From the NCBI GenBank assembly GCA_030063045.1, contig JAQSEB010000034.1:2170001-2234000 (forward strand): 64,000 bases of DNA. Direction: 5' to 3'. A program made the translations under genes and the position numbers. Positions 50,362 to 63,395 of this stretch are shown piece after piece; position 1 is the stretch's first letter, and each line of letters begins with the position of its first letter. Source of the stretch: Pratylenchus scribneri (taxonomy: Eukaryota; Nematoda; Chromadorea; Rhabditida; Pratylenchidae). The notes beneath the pieces are model-generated. The model had not been told where the DNA came from, did no database searches, and saw only the letters and a list, made by a program, of their open reading frames with translations.

Positions 50362-52952
50362 GGCCTCCTATGATGAGCGGCAACGATTCAAAAAAAAACG
50401 GAAATTTTCAGAAACCCTTGAAATTCGGCGAGGAGGACGGGAACGGCGTCGGGACTTAATCCCTCATTTCCTTCCCCTTTTCCCTTCTTTTTAAGCCTGC
50501 GCACCACAATGCCTAAAAAGCCCCCCATTTCCCCTTTGTACATTCATTTTGTGTTGGATGAATCAACGACTCAACTTTTTTTGTTTGTGCCTGCGCAAAA
50601 TGTTGAAGAAGAAAAATTGGAAAAATTGATGAATTCATTTTAAAGAAAAATTCGTTTTTGTCAAATTTTGCAAGAAAAAAACAATGATTTGGCCAAAAGA
50701 AAGGGGAACAATTTTTAGGTTTTAGGAGGAGAGAGGAAAAACATAAAATATGGAAAAATTCAAAAATGATGTGCATAAATTCGATGCACTAATTTTTTAA
50801 ATTGGCAAATGAATTTTTGAGGCTAATTCATGGCCATATTCAAAAAAATGGAATTAAATTTTTGAAGGTAAGCAGAGAATGGCGACCATCATTTTACCAA
50901 ATTTTATTGCCAAAAAAAAGCATTTTTTTATTAAGAATTTTTAAATTTTTTTTCTAATTCGAAATAAAAAATTAATTTGAATGCCATTTTAAAAATGCCA
51001 AAAATCCCCTCCTTCTTTTCCATGGATTGAGGGCATACCATTTTGAAGGGCAAATCAACAGAATTTGTTGTGAATTGTGATGGACAATTTTAATTTAAAT
51101 TGGCGAAAATTGAAATAATTTTAAACCAGAAATATTTTTTTTGAAAATGAATGACTTGATGGGAATTAGGAGGAAGCCTTTTAAAAGATTTAAAATTTGC
51201 ACGCAAAATTTTTGATGAATTAAATAATAAAAAAATTTCAAAGTGTTCTCGACAAAAAAAGCCGCGCTTTTTGACAAAGAGGATGAAAGGGGGAAGACTG
51301 GGCAAACAAAATTTGGGGCGGGGAAAATTAGAAAAAAAAGAATGGTAAAAATTTGAAATTTTTGAGAGAAAATTTTCCTCAAAACTGATAAAAATAGAAA
51401 GTTGGCTGGGATGCAATTCCAACTTTTCCACACCCAAATTTATTCAAATTTTCCTTTGTTTTTAATATTAAAAAATTTTATTTTTTTTTGTTAACAAAAA
51501 AGGGAAACAGTATTTTGGCTTGAATTGGATCAGCCGGCGCTGGAAGAAGGGAAAAGGAAAATAAATAAATAAAAAGTGGCAAAAAAGGGAAAATATTTAT
51601 TTATATGCCTAAAATGGAAGGAAAGATCTTATCAATTTGAAAAGGGAGAGAACAATGGGATTTGATGGGAAAAAGGGCAAAAAATGGGGGCAAAATGTTC
51701 GCCTGAATTGATCAACGAACAATTTGATTAATTCACAACAAATCATTTTTAAAGTCGGAGATTCGGCTAATTTGGAAAGAATAAATTTGAGAAAATAAAT
51801 TTGACCAAAAGACATTTTTATGGCCATAAAATTTGGCCATATTTAATAAGGCATATTTTTCACATTTTTAGAGTTTTATAAAATGTTAATTTTTTGATTG
51901 AGGAAAATTCAAATAATTTTGGAGGTAAAATTAATTACCGTCATTTTTAAATAATTACTGAAAACGATTTGGCCCTTTAAATGGTCCAAAATGAACAACC
52001 ATTCATCCAAAAAATGGAAATGTGAAAAAATCCAATCTATAAAAGGGGAGGACAACACCCATTTTTTGTAGGTGAATTTGCCGTCGATGTTGTGATGGAA
52101 TAATAATGGACCATTGGATGGGCGGAATGACGGGGCAAAATGTGGGGGCACCGCCAGGGACCAAAAAAACTAAACCGCGGTGAAACTAAAAAATGGAAGA
52201 AGAAGAAGAAGAATTGTTGAATGGAAGAATTGGAATTGATGATGGAAGAATATGGAAAGGATGCTTCCTTCCATTGGGCCCTTCTTCCCTTCCTAAATAT
52301 TCTCGTCCTTCTGCTGCTGTTTTGTTTTTTGGGTTGGCCAAGAATGAATTTTTTTTTGTTTGGTTGATGGCCGTCCTCAATATCCCCCATTGCCCCTTCC
52401 GCCGATTGCATTTTGCGACGTTGTGGGGAAAAATAAGTGTGCGCTTTGGGCGGTAATGCTTTTTCTTCTGCTGCTAAATGGCCGCCAAATCGGCTTTTGC
52501 CTATTGAATTGGGGGGAGGAAAAGGCGAGAAGCAAAAAGGTGGTAAAAGGGAATCAGTGTCGGCAGAAGTTGCCGAGATGAAGCCAGCAGAAGCGCCGCA
52601 GGGAATTCGGAAGGCGAAGGGGAATTGATGATCGCCGCAAGGGGCAGAAAAAAGAGACAATGCCGCCATTTAAAAGTGAGGACATTGAAGAAGGGAAATA
52701 ATCGGGAGCACATGTGCGCCAGAACCCAGAAGGACCCAAATGGAAGGAGAGGGGAAAGGGGGAATTGTGCGAAATTTGTGGGGACTAAGTTGAAAAATTG
52801 AAACTTTTCAGGGGGATTTACGGCTGAAGATTTTGGTGAGAAAGTCCGCGGCAAAATGCTCCAAAAATAGAAAAAGAAAAAGAGCCAAGGTGGCCTAAAA
52901 GAACAACCAAAAGCTCTGGGTGAAGGAGCTTAATTAAGAAGCACAATGACAA

Positions 52953-53428
52953 TTAATTCTTTCCGGAAAGTTTTAATGTCTTCCGGAAAGTTTTAATACT
53001 AAGTTCTTTCCGGAAAGTTTTAATTCTAAGTTCTTTCCGGAAAGTTTTAATGTCTTCCGGAAAGTTTTAATACTAAGTTCTTTCCGGAAAGTTTTAATGT
53101 CTTCCGGAAAGTTTTAATACTAAGTTCTTTCCGGAAAGTTTTAATTCTTTCCGGAAAGTTTTAATTCTTTCCGGAAAGTTTTAATTCTTTCCGGAAAGTT
53201 TTAATTCTTTCCGGAAAGTTTTAATTCTTTCCGGAAAGTTTTAATTCTTTCCGGAAAGTTTTAATTCTTTCCGGAAAGTTTTAATTCTTTCCGGAAAGTT
53301 TTAATTCTTTCCGGAAAGTTTTAATTCTTTCCGGAAAGTTTTAATTCTTTCCGGAAAGTTTTAATTCTTTCCGGAAAGTTTTAATTCTTTCCGGAAAGTT
53401 TTAATTCTTTCCAGAAGGTTTTAATTCT
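52953..53428 (+). repeat. CCGGAA satellite array 6 (homogeneous 20-bp units)
   Basis: It starts with longer units (AATGTCTTCCGGAAAGTTTT, ATACTAAGTTC), then 13-14 head-to-tail copies of TTTTAATTCTTTCCGGAAAG with no visible changes before a decayed last unit (CCAGAAGG). This is the most uniform and hence probably youngest expansion. Confidence 0.98.
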
Positions 53429-54674
53429 TCAGGACTAAATTGAAGGTAAAGTTCAAGGTTCCATTGTACAATGGTGGCGATTCTGACTCTCCGTCTCCAG
53501 TTATGTCGGTATCGGTATTAATATTTTCCAATGATTTTTTCGCCTTATTAATGGATGGATGATATATGTGTGGCCATTAGAATAATTGGGACTACCTTAA
53601 CACGATAGAGAATGTTCGCCTAAATATTTCACTTCTTAAATGGAAATTAAATTGGGAAATTGAAACGGTTGAAGACGATATGGATGGGGGCTTGAGTGGT
53701 TCAAAATGCGAGAATCGCTGAAACAAAGGAATTTGGGTTTTGGCGAATCTTCCATCATTTGATGGAGGGCGCAAAGAAGAGGGAGGGGAAGGAACAATGC
53801 AATTTGGTTGCGCTCATTTCCTTCACATTCATCCTAGCAGCTGCCAATTTGCGCGATTGTGGCGCCACATTTTGGTTTGCTTTTTTTTTGATGTTTGACC
53901 CCATCCAATCGCCCTCAATGGTTTTGTGTTGATCATCCTCTATCCAAACCCATTATTTCCTCCCATTCTTTGCGTCCTTTCACCTTCCAATCAGCCCATT
54001 CTTCTACAAAATTCTTTTCACGTCACCCATCTTTTTCTTTCCCATTCCAAATTCTGTGTGAGTGGCGCAAGTTTATTTAAACCAAACCACATAAATCCCT
54101 CTCCTTCCTATTCTTCTCCCTTTGATCAACTCATTCTTCCCCTCCCGGGGCCATCTTCGATCTCGAAAAACAAACAAAAATTTGTCTTCTATTGGTCACC
54201 TTGGCGGTTGGAGCCTTTATTTTCTCCCCGTCCCCGGCTACCGCTTATATTTTTCACCTTTGATGATCTTCTTCCCTTTAAAAAATCTTCAATTCTTTTC
54301 TTACTTTTGTTCACACAGAATCACAAGGCGGCAGAAATTGTTTGGCGCGCAAATAAACACAAAAGAATTTTGAAGTGAAAATTGGAAAATGAAAGGGGGA
54401 GGAGGGGTTGGGAAAGTTCATCGGCTGACAATAAAAATTGGATCACACGGACAAAAAAAGGAGGAAGGGGCGATGAACGCATAACAAAAAGAGGGGGAAA
54501 TGTTGGATGAGCCGGTTGCCGGAGTATTGTGCCTTTGGGGAGAAGAGTCGGCCGAAAGAGGAGATGAAGGCCAAAGGCTATTGGTGGTAATCTAATGCTG
54601 TGTCCATTTTGTGATGGACACTGAATAGGGGATTCTGGATTTCTGTTTCTGGGTGGTGGATGGCGAATGGGGAT

Positions 54675-55015
54675 GCAAGTACCTATTCTTTTGGCCATAT
54701 TTTAACAAAGAAGCAACTAATTTCAGTAGGCGATATGCTATTTTAAAGTCCTGAATATCCTCTAAAAAGTGGCTGAAGAAATCTTTTTGAAGAGTTAAAA
54801 TATTTTGTAGAAATAGTGGCCTTCCCTCTAAAAATTCACACAAATTATACTCAAAGGCATACAAATTTTTAATTCTTGAATTCATAAAATTAAAATAGGC
54901 CACTTTTTAGAGGACATTTTGGGCTTTAAAATGGTATATCGCCTTCCCAAATTAGCTATTGTCTTGTTGAGCTACTCTAAATAAAAGATTGGCTCATCAA
55001 ATACTGAAATGACGG
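54675..55015. repeat. Fold-back element FB-1, best preserved copy
   Basis: Left arm: TTTTGGCCATATTTTAACAA, then GAAGCAACTAATTTCAG, GGCGATATGCTATTTTAAAG and TCCTCTAAAAAGTGGC. Its inverted counterpart is at 54896-54980: GCCACTTTTTAGAGGACA, CTTTAAAATGGTATATCGCC, TTGTTGAGCTA. The centre is about 120 bp. By eye the arms agree at roughly four of five positions. Confidence 0.8.
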
Positions 55016-55664
55016 TATCGAAAAGGTCCGCTACCGCTGGCGATGGGTGGTATAATTTCTCTGGAAATGGAAAATGGAAATGAAGCGGAAAGGAAAGGAA
55101 AAGTGACTGATCTCCACATTTGGTAGAATGCCTTCGGCTGTCAATTGTTAAGTTAGTGCCAGCCGGGGCCATTTTTTGTAAAAAGAAGAACCAAAGTTGG
55201 GAAAGGAGGAGACAAAGGGGGAAGGCCAAAATGGGATTGGATGGAAAAGAGTACAAAGAGTGGAAAAGGGGAGGGGAACAACTGCCGGGCGCACCCTTCT
55301 AAACTTTTTTTATTTGGAAATGGTTAGGGAGGGGATTGGAGGACAAAGTGAAAGATTAATTGGGCCTTGCCACCGCCCATTTCCTGCGCACAAAATGGGC
55401 CATCAATTGGAGACAATATTTAAGAAAGAGAGGAGAATGAATGCCATATTGGTGAGGGAGGGGAAAATGATAAAACCTTTAAAGGACAAAGACAAAAATG
55501 AGTTCAAAGATTGGCAACAAAAAGAACATTGATTGGAATAAGGACGAGAATTGGAAGTTGTCTCGAGAAAATGAGGACATTCTACGTAAATCATTCAGAA
55601 GATCATAATTTGCCCTTATTAGTTAGGGAATATTTGATATAGGATTAAATGACATTTCAATACA

Positions 55665-55930
55665 TTAACTCTTCTTTTGGCCATAACTCGAGAAGGAAGC
55701 AACCAATTTAGGAAGGTGATTTGCCATTCGAAAGCACTAAATTTCCTCTAAAAATGTATGGCTTTCCCTCAAAAAATTCGGTTCATCACATCAAAAGGAA
55801 TGAAAATTTTTAAAATTTGGGATGGGATCATAAAATTTAAAAAAGCCATTTTTATAGGAAATTTAGTCTTTCCAATGGAATATCGCTTTAAAAATTGATT
55901 ATTAATGTGCTGTGAGTTCTAGACAAAAAG
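55665..55930. repeat. Fold-back element FB-1
   Basis: Left arm TTTTGGCCATAACTCGAGAA, GGAAGCAACCAATTTAGG, CATTCGAAAGCACTAAATT; right arm ATAGGAAATTTAGTCTTTCC, AATGGAATATCGC. It lies 650 bp from the previous copy, in the same orientation. Confidence 0.7.
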
Positions 55931-56464
55931 CATAGCCCAGCTAAATGGCGGAACTGAAATATCCCCCACCTTGGGATTGGATGCAGATTTGGAAAGATTT
56001 GAAGAACAATTTCAATCTCAGCCTTGCCCCAAAAACTAAAGGGTCAAAATCACAATAAAAAGGGGAAAGAATGGACGGATGGCAAATGTGTTATGTGATG
56101 TCCTTTTTGGAGGGTGGTTGACCACCAAAAAGAAAGGCCCAAAGACCGAAGGCCGAGAATGGTTTTGTGGGGGAGGAGGCCGACAAAGATTTGGCCTATG
56201 AATGTGGACATTGGACATTAAAGGGCGGAAAGGGGAGGAAAAGAAGAATGTGTCATCGCCGATTAGGCTTGATGCCCCCCTCCCCACTAGGGCAGTAAAA
56301 TTGTTGAAAGGCCAAAGAATGGACACAGACAAAACCTTAAATGAAAGAATGGATCCACCCAAGGGCAATTGTAAGCCCTAAAACAATGATGGCACAAAAT
56401 GCTCCTGCCAATTTGAAAAAAGATACTTAAATAATGCCTAAAATAATTCAAATTGTGTAAGGAG

Positions 56465-56670
56465 AGTTTATCCTGTATTTACAAACCATATAACCAATTT
56501 GAAATAGCTGGTCAAAACGCATTTAATGGTATATACTAATTTATCATGGTTTGGTCAAAATTCAAGGATTTAAATTGTTTGATTTAACCTAATAAGCCAT
56601 TATAAAATGAAGCATCTTTTGAGATCTATCGATTGGGTAAAAACTTCATGGGTATAGGATAAACCATTTA
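56465..56670. repeat. FB-2 element copy
   Basis: AAACCATATAACCAATTTG, AAACGCATTTAATGG, ATCATGGTTTGGTCAAAATT and GAGATCTATCGATTGGG, in the order of the copy at 36320-36570. Confidence 0.7.
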
Positions 56671-59014
56671 ACCGTTACTTACAATTTTTTCAGCATTTTT
56701 CAGTGGATTTTTCGTTTAATTTAATAATTTCTCTTTAAAAATTATTTTGATGGCAAATTGATCTCAAAAATGACTGAAAAAAAGGAAGAGGGCAAATTTA
56801 TTCATAATTCAACAAAAAACATTCATTTTTTATTCATCCGGAAATATTCCTTCCATTTATTTTTTGTATTTATTCTTTATTTCCACATTGCTTTTCTTTG
56901 CCCTTCAATTGAATGGCCAAATGTCCCCCCAAAAAACATCCAATGTTCATTTTTTGCCACCCACTTTTTTTGCCATCTTTTGTGCCCATTCAACCCATCC
57001 CTCCCCCCCTCCCCTCAATCCGAATAACAATTCCTTCCAATTGACAGTTGGATTAACGGGTGGCAATGGCAGAGAAAGGGAGGAATCATTTGCATTTTAG
57101 CATCACAAATTTGTGAGGGGAATGAATGAATTGAATTGGATTTGTTTCCCACGAAAAAAAGGCCCAAAAACGCGCCAGCCCCCACAGAGAGTGAATGAAT
57201 CGAACGGTTTTTTGGTGGATGAACACAGCAGCGGGGGACAAGGAGTTTTTTTATTGGGGAGGAAAGAAATAAATGGAAAATAAATGGAAGAAAATGGAGA
57301 ATTGATGGGTGAAGGGAAGGAATGGGGAATTAGAAATAAATAGGGAATAAAATTAAATTGTCCAAATAAATAATTTACATTTTCTTTGAAATCAAATATT
57401 TTGGTTCATATGGAAATCGGCGGGATATTTAAGTTCAAGGATGGGAGAGGAAAAACAAATAAAGAAGTTTTTTTTGAATCAAGAGGGAAATGTGCCTTCT
57501 TTTGACAATTGAATTCGCCCCCAGGCATCATTCAATCAATTGTCCAGTCAAATTTTATGACTCATTTTAAAAATGGCCTCAATTCTTTTAATTTCATTTT
57601 TTGGTTAATAAATTAAATCATTTTTTGTAAAAATATTTATTGCCTAAATTTGACAAATAAAATGATGATAATTAAAATTTAACAATATCTACATAAATGT
57701 TGCCTTATCCAGTTAAAAAAGTGAAATATGTGTGTACGGTGTCGGCATTTAAATTATTCACAATTGGCCAAAAGAAAAACTTATTCATTCATTCACAATT
57801 ATTACAAAAAAAAGACAAAAGGAAGCCGCACAAAAAATGGGAAAATGGCAAATCAAAAAGGACGAGACACGAGCCGAAAATGAAGGAAAGGTGGGATGAG
57901 CAATCAAAAAAGGAAAGAAGGAAAATGCATAAATTAATTGGCCAAACTTTGATTTTGAAAGAAAGAATATTCCTAAATTGAAAGAATATTAGTAATCAAA
58001 AATGGAAGCAGAAACTTGAATAAATGTAAATTTTATAATTGCTTAAAAATTGAACAATTTTTTCACTGATGAATTTAAAGGCAAATAAATGAAAAATTAG
58101 AATTATTATCAAAAGATTTATTAATGGATTGGCTAAAATTCAGGGTTATAACCAAAAAATATGGGAAAGATTATGAAAAAATATAAAACCCTATTTCTGG
58201 AAACATTATCTGGAAAAAGGGTGATGAATCAAATTTGGCCAAAAATAGGCTAAAAAAGTTGTTCGGAACAAATGACCCCCTTATTGTTAGTTTTAAATTC
58301 TCTAAAAATAGGCCAAAAACATGTGCCAAATTGGGAAAAAATCACATTTTGTCTTACTCAACATTCTAAATTTTGATTCATTTTACACCTTCTGACCTAA
58401 ATTGGCGCCTTCAAAAAATTGCCTCTTCCATAAATGGACAAATGCCATTGATCACAAAATATTTGGCCCAAATTCATAGAATTTTTTTTTAATTTTTATA
58501 TAATTTCTGCCCTTTGCCCCCTAATTTGTGCCTTTGTTTATTGGCCGCCTCCGCAATTTTTAATTCAAATTTCAAATTATTTTGTGCCATTTTTTCCATT
58601 TCCAATTAAATTGGCCCAAATTGTGAACTTTCTTCGCCTTTTGAGAATGGCCAAAAGCCGAAGAAGAAGGAAAATGGCCAATTTGGAAATAATTAATTAT
58701 TGTCCCTTTTTTGCTAAATGGAACAAAGGAGGGAATAAAAAGGACATTTTGGCACTTTAAAATTGAGACAAGAAAATGGAGGCCTAAATTGGCATATTCA
58801 CGATGGTAAAATGTGTACAGTAATGGGAAAAATTATAGGTTTATTTATGAGATGAAGGCATTTTTTATAGAAGAAAAGTGTTTAGAAATTAAATCTTTAA
58901 AAATGGAATAAAAATGTGAACAATGAGAAGGCATTTATTTCCTTTTTTGGCATATAGAAAAAGCTGAATTGAATATGTGGGATTATTTGAGCAGAGATGA
59001 TCGGAGGATATCTG

Positions 59015-59300
59015 CTGGACTTTCTTTGGCCATAACCATAACATATCAAGGAAGCAACAAATTTGAGAAGGTAAAAAATATTTTTGGGAAGAACAAAGTG
59101 TTCTCTTCAATTTGGCCTATTTAATTTTTATTAATTTAAAATTTATAATTTTTTTGAGTGGAATAAATCTGAATTTTTTGATTGTGAGGAAAAGCCGCTT
59201 AATTTAGAAATTATATAATTAGAAAAGTTACTTTTTAAGTGTATTCAAATGGCATATTGCTTTGAACTATGGCCGAAAGAAGAGCTAATGTATTGAACGA
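59015..59300. repeat. Fold-back element FB-1
   Basis: Left arm TTTGGCCATAACCATAACA, TCAAGGAAGCAACAAATTTG, AGAAGGTAAA; right arm CAAATGGCATATTGC, TTTGAACTATGGCCGAAAGA. Confidence 0.65.
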
Positions 59301-59644
59301 ATTATTTTGAGGAAATTTGGCGAATTTTAATTGTAAGTTGAAAGGCGCGCTCTATTAATTGATTTTAGATATATTTTACAATTCTAATCGCATCCGGTTG
59401 GCCAATTTTTATGGCCAAAATTGAAAACACATACCGCCTAATGAATGAAAGAGTGAATAATCCACCCCCTCCATTGGCCATTGGCTAATTGTTTTGTGCG
59501 CCGGGATTGGCTGCCGATTTTAATCAAAGACAACAAAAACAATCCGCAAAACAAATGGCCAAAATCGCGTAATAATGGGATTGCTGAATGAGTGGGAAAT
59601 TGGGAATGGAAAGGCGGCAATGTCCAAAATAATGGGGAAAAGGA

Positions 59645-59666
59645 GGGGGGGGGGGGGGGGGGGGGG
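59645..59666. repeat. Poly(G) tract, 22 nt
   Basis: Uninterrupted G run after AAAGGA. Confidence 0.95.
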
Positions 59667-62600
59667 ACGGAATTGGCCATTTGCGGCAAAATTATTAATT
59701 GGTTGAGGAAATTGGGTTGGGTCGGCAATGGCACTCTAGGATGGAGGTGGCCATTGGCCCGGAAATGCGGGAAAAACAAATGAATTGAAGGAATAAAGGC
59801 GAAGGATAAATTATAAATTTATAGGGGGAAAATTTATTGAAAATAATTTGAAATTTGAAATTAATTTTCGAATTGGATTTGATGGAATTTTAGATGGGTG
59901 TTTGTCTCTAACAATGCGAAGAAATGGCATTTACACAACAAAACAATCATTGGCTAAACAATTGTCCAAATTTTATGGTTCAAATTTCATGAAAAGAAAG
60001 GCCAAAGATCTTAGAAATGTTTCGGAAACAGATTTTTGTTGCTTTTAATATGAGCCTAAAAACCAAGGGGAAGTAGTCTTGAATTTAGAAGCAGGCTTAT
60101 TGTCTTTTTTGGCTTATGCTTTGAAGTGGCGGAATTAGATTGTGGCCTCATTTCATCGAATGGGGGAAAGGCCAAAAAGAAGATTAGACCACTCAAGGGC
60201 CAATCATATTTTGGGCCCCTTTTGGATGGCACCCAATCGAGAGGGGAATAGCGCCAAAAGAAATTGAGATTGGCATTGGCACATTTTCGAGTAGAGGGGT
60301 GGGTGGGGGGGCACGGGCATAAAGCCAATTTAAGAGGCATATTTCGATGAGGGCAATGAATTCTCTGGATGCTTTTGCCAAGCTAATTCATTGCTGCAAA
60401 TTTTAAACAATGCTTTTGGCAGCCAAATATTCCCCACTCTTCAATGAATCCCACAAATTCTCTGTGCATTTTGCCCAAGGCAAATTCAATCGCCGATTGG
60501 AAATTGGATCAGCCAAAAACGCTTTTTTATGAAGAATAAAAGCAGAGATGAAGCGACAAAAGGATTGAAGGAAAATTGGCCTTCTCGACGAAGAGAAGAG
60601 GATTTGGGGTTGGGGCACATAAGAGGGTTGCCTTTGCAGAGGAAAGCGAAAATGAGGGAAAATGTGGGGAAAAGGAAGTCCAATTGGCACGGACTCTGAA
60701 GAAGAAGATGGCCGAAGACTTTGAGGAGAATAATTGAAATTGGAGACGATGGACGGATGGCAAAAAGGAAGAAGCAGAAAATGGATTGGATTGGGGCCCA
60801 GCCCAAGAATGGGTTTAATGCTTTTTGTTTGGTTTAGAGGGCAGGGAAATCCGTTTGAGCTTTCCTTTTATTTTTAAAGAGAGTGAATTAATTTTCCCTA
60901 AATTCATATCCAATTTTTGGTTTAAATCCTCTTTATGTGGTTTTGGCATATACAAGCCAATTTGCCATTTCTTTGCCTTCCAAAAAATGCCATTTTGTAA
61001 TATTAAATCATTTTTCGGAGATTTTTAAGTCCGATTTCATCATTATTTTTGGCATAATTAATATTAGCATTAGTTTTCCTAAATTCAATAAATTTAAAAA
61101 GGGAATATCCCCAAATTTGGCCTTAATTCCCTTCACTATTTTTGGCCATTTATTCGCTTCCCAAAAAATTGCAAAATTTATTAATTATTTTTTCAAAGAA
61201 TTAATATTAGAAGTGCAAAATGTTGGATGGCATCATTTTTGGCCATAATTATATCATTAAGAGGCGGCGGCCAAACGTCATTGGCGGCTGTCCTATAATT
61301 TTTTTGTTTCAATTTGAAAATTGCCACTCCACTCCATTCTTTTTTATTTCCATTTCATTTATGCTTTATATAAATTTTTATTTCAATTACATTTCATTTT
61401 ATTCTACAATCAAAAAAATTCATTCTTTTGCTTTGGCATTTATCATTTCAATTACCGTATATTCCACCCCCCCCCCCATTCCCACTCAAAAATGAGGGAC
61501 AATCCAATGGAAAAAGAGAGAGAAGGGAGAGAATGGAGGCAGCCAGCCCATTGTGTGTGAGGGCATTTGGCCCCGGCGGGGATTTGTTGGAGCCATTTGG
61601 CTTGGACCATTGCCTAACCAAAAAAGGCGGGCAAAAACCAAAAAGGAAGAAGGAGGGGATGGCAAAATTGTAGAGGGGATATATTGGTGTAACGTATTTG
61701 ATGCCATTTTTAGAAGGTGCTTTTGGGCTAATGCCTGACACCCTTATTGTGATTGCCTCCTTTAAATTCGCATTATTGGGCCATTTTGACATTGGCCTCA
61801 ACCATGAATATATTTCCAGGAATATACAAAGTACATGGAAAGGGAAGGGGGATAATCCATTCTTTATCTTTGTTAATCCCACAATGGCCCCTTGATAAAG
61901 CAGTGGTCAAATTTTTCGCATTTTTTCATGCTTTTAACAAAATTAAATTTTTATAAATACTATGGAAGATTCATTGTTGGATTATTAGGCAGATAATAAA
62001 GTTTAATATTTGGGGATAATTCGAAGGAAAAATAATTATTAAATTTACATAATTAAAGACTAAACCTATTTGTATTGTGTCCTAAATAATTTAAATAAAT
62101 TCATTAATTTGGATTCGACCAAATTTTAACCCAGAGCTCTGCGAATTGGGCATTTTAAATTTTGTTCATATTTTTAAATTAATATTTCCTTCCCCAGAAT
62201 TCTTTACCAAAAACAATTCATCCATTCAATTCGGCTCCAGCCAAATAATAAATAAATAATGCACAAATTAATGTGAATTTATTCTTCATTCTCAATCAAT
62301 CATCCAATTTCGCCCAATTTTAATTTGGCAACCGTGTGGACTTTTTGTGTTGTTCTGTCCAAATGGCACACAAACATGCTTTTATCCCCATTATCCATGG
62401 AAAATACAATGGATGTTTTGGACCATCGATGGATATTGGGGGAGAATGGATGGCTTTGGCCAAATTTAATAATGAATTGGAGGAAATTGACAAGGCCAAA
62501 GGCAATTAAATGGACGAAATGGAGTAAATGGATGGAGGAGGAAACTTAATAAAGAGGCATCAAAGGGAAAAGAAAGGAAGAATTTGTTTTTGGGGTTTGT

Positions 62601-63244
62601 TGGCTTGGGGAATGGATGCGCTGCGAATTTTGCATTAAATTATCGAAAAATTCCGGCTTTATACCTCATCCAAAGGATTTATTTGGATTTTTTGCCTTTG
62701 ATGGTTAATATTTTTAATTTGTGGTGGATTTAGGGAGGACCACCATTGGAATATTTGGCATTTGGAATATTCTGGAAGTGCCGTTGTGGTATACCAAAGA
62801 AGAAAGAAATGGCACATAAAAATAATTAATTTTTTTACTACATTTTTCTCGACCATTTCTTTTTTTTTGTATTTTATGGACATTGGAATATTCTTTGGAC
62901 GGTAATTTTTTATTGTTTTGGAGGATTGTGGTGGACACAACGATTCTTGGTTTAGGATGGAATTTGGCAAAATAAATTCACATTTAATTTTGATGACTTA
63001 AATGGATGGTTCATGGAGGAGGATACGTTTTATTTCGTAAATGAAGCAAAAAACGAAAATAAACTATGAATGAATTTTGTGTGGGAAATTAATCAAGGAA
63101 AATGGATGGATTAAATATACCAACAAATATATGAAAATGGATAGGCAAGAGGAAAGGGGAAGGGATTGGCGGCATTGTTGCCCACATTGGAAGGTCCATC
63201 GAAAGGATTTGTGTGTCATTTGCCATAAAAATGGTGGCTCAAAA

Positions 63245-63395
63245 AAATTTTTGTCAAGGCTATCTTTTAAAGGACACTCTAGGCTTTTTAATGCTATATC
63301 ATCTTACGGAATTGGCTATTGCCTCAGTGAGCTAAATGCCAAAAATTTAGCAGGTACTGAATTTGTGGGTACTCAATTGTCTTCTTGGGATTGTT
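63245..63395. repeat. Right half of an FB-1 element
   Basis: AAAGGACACTCTAGGC, TTTTTAATGCTATATCATCT, GAATTGGCTATTGCCTC, then GGGTACTCAATTG. No left arm is visible upstream, so this is a truncated copy. Confidence 0.55.

Larger units (their letters stand above)
47950..52950. other. Gene-free stretch with three long G/C tracts
   Basis: No supported gene. It contains poly(G)/poly(C) tracts at 49294-49314, 49938-49959 and 50344-50361, a single decayed CCGGAA unit at 49617-49650 and a half FB-1 element at 49735-49830. Frames of up to 210 codons (52037-52669) are low-complexity and contradicted by open frames on the other strand. Confidence 0.5.

Noticed and set aside
52037..52669. 210-codon minus-strand frame
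   Set aside because: Homopolymeric stretches (poly-Phe from TTC repeats), no start context, and an overlapping open frame on the other strand.
61428..61882. Minus- and plus-strand frames of 81-144 codons near 61.6 kb
   Set aside because: Mutually overlapping, with no splice or domain evidence; includes a poly(C)-encoded Pro run.
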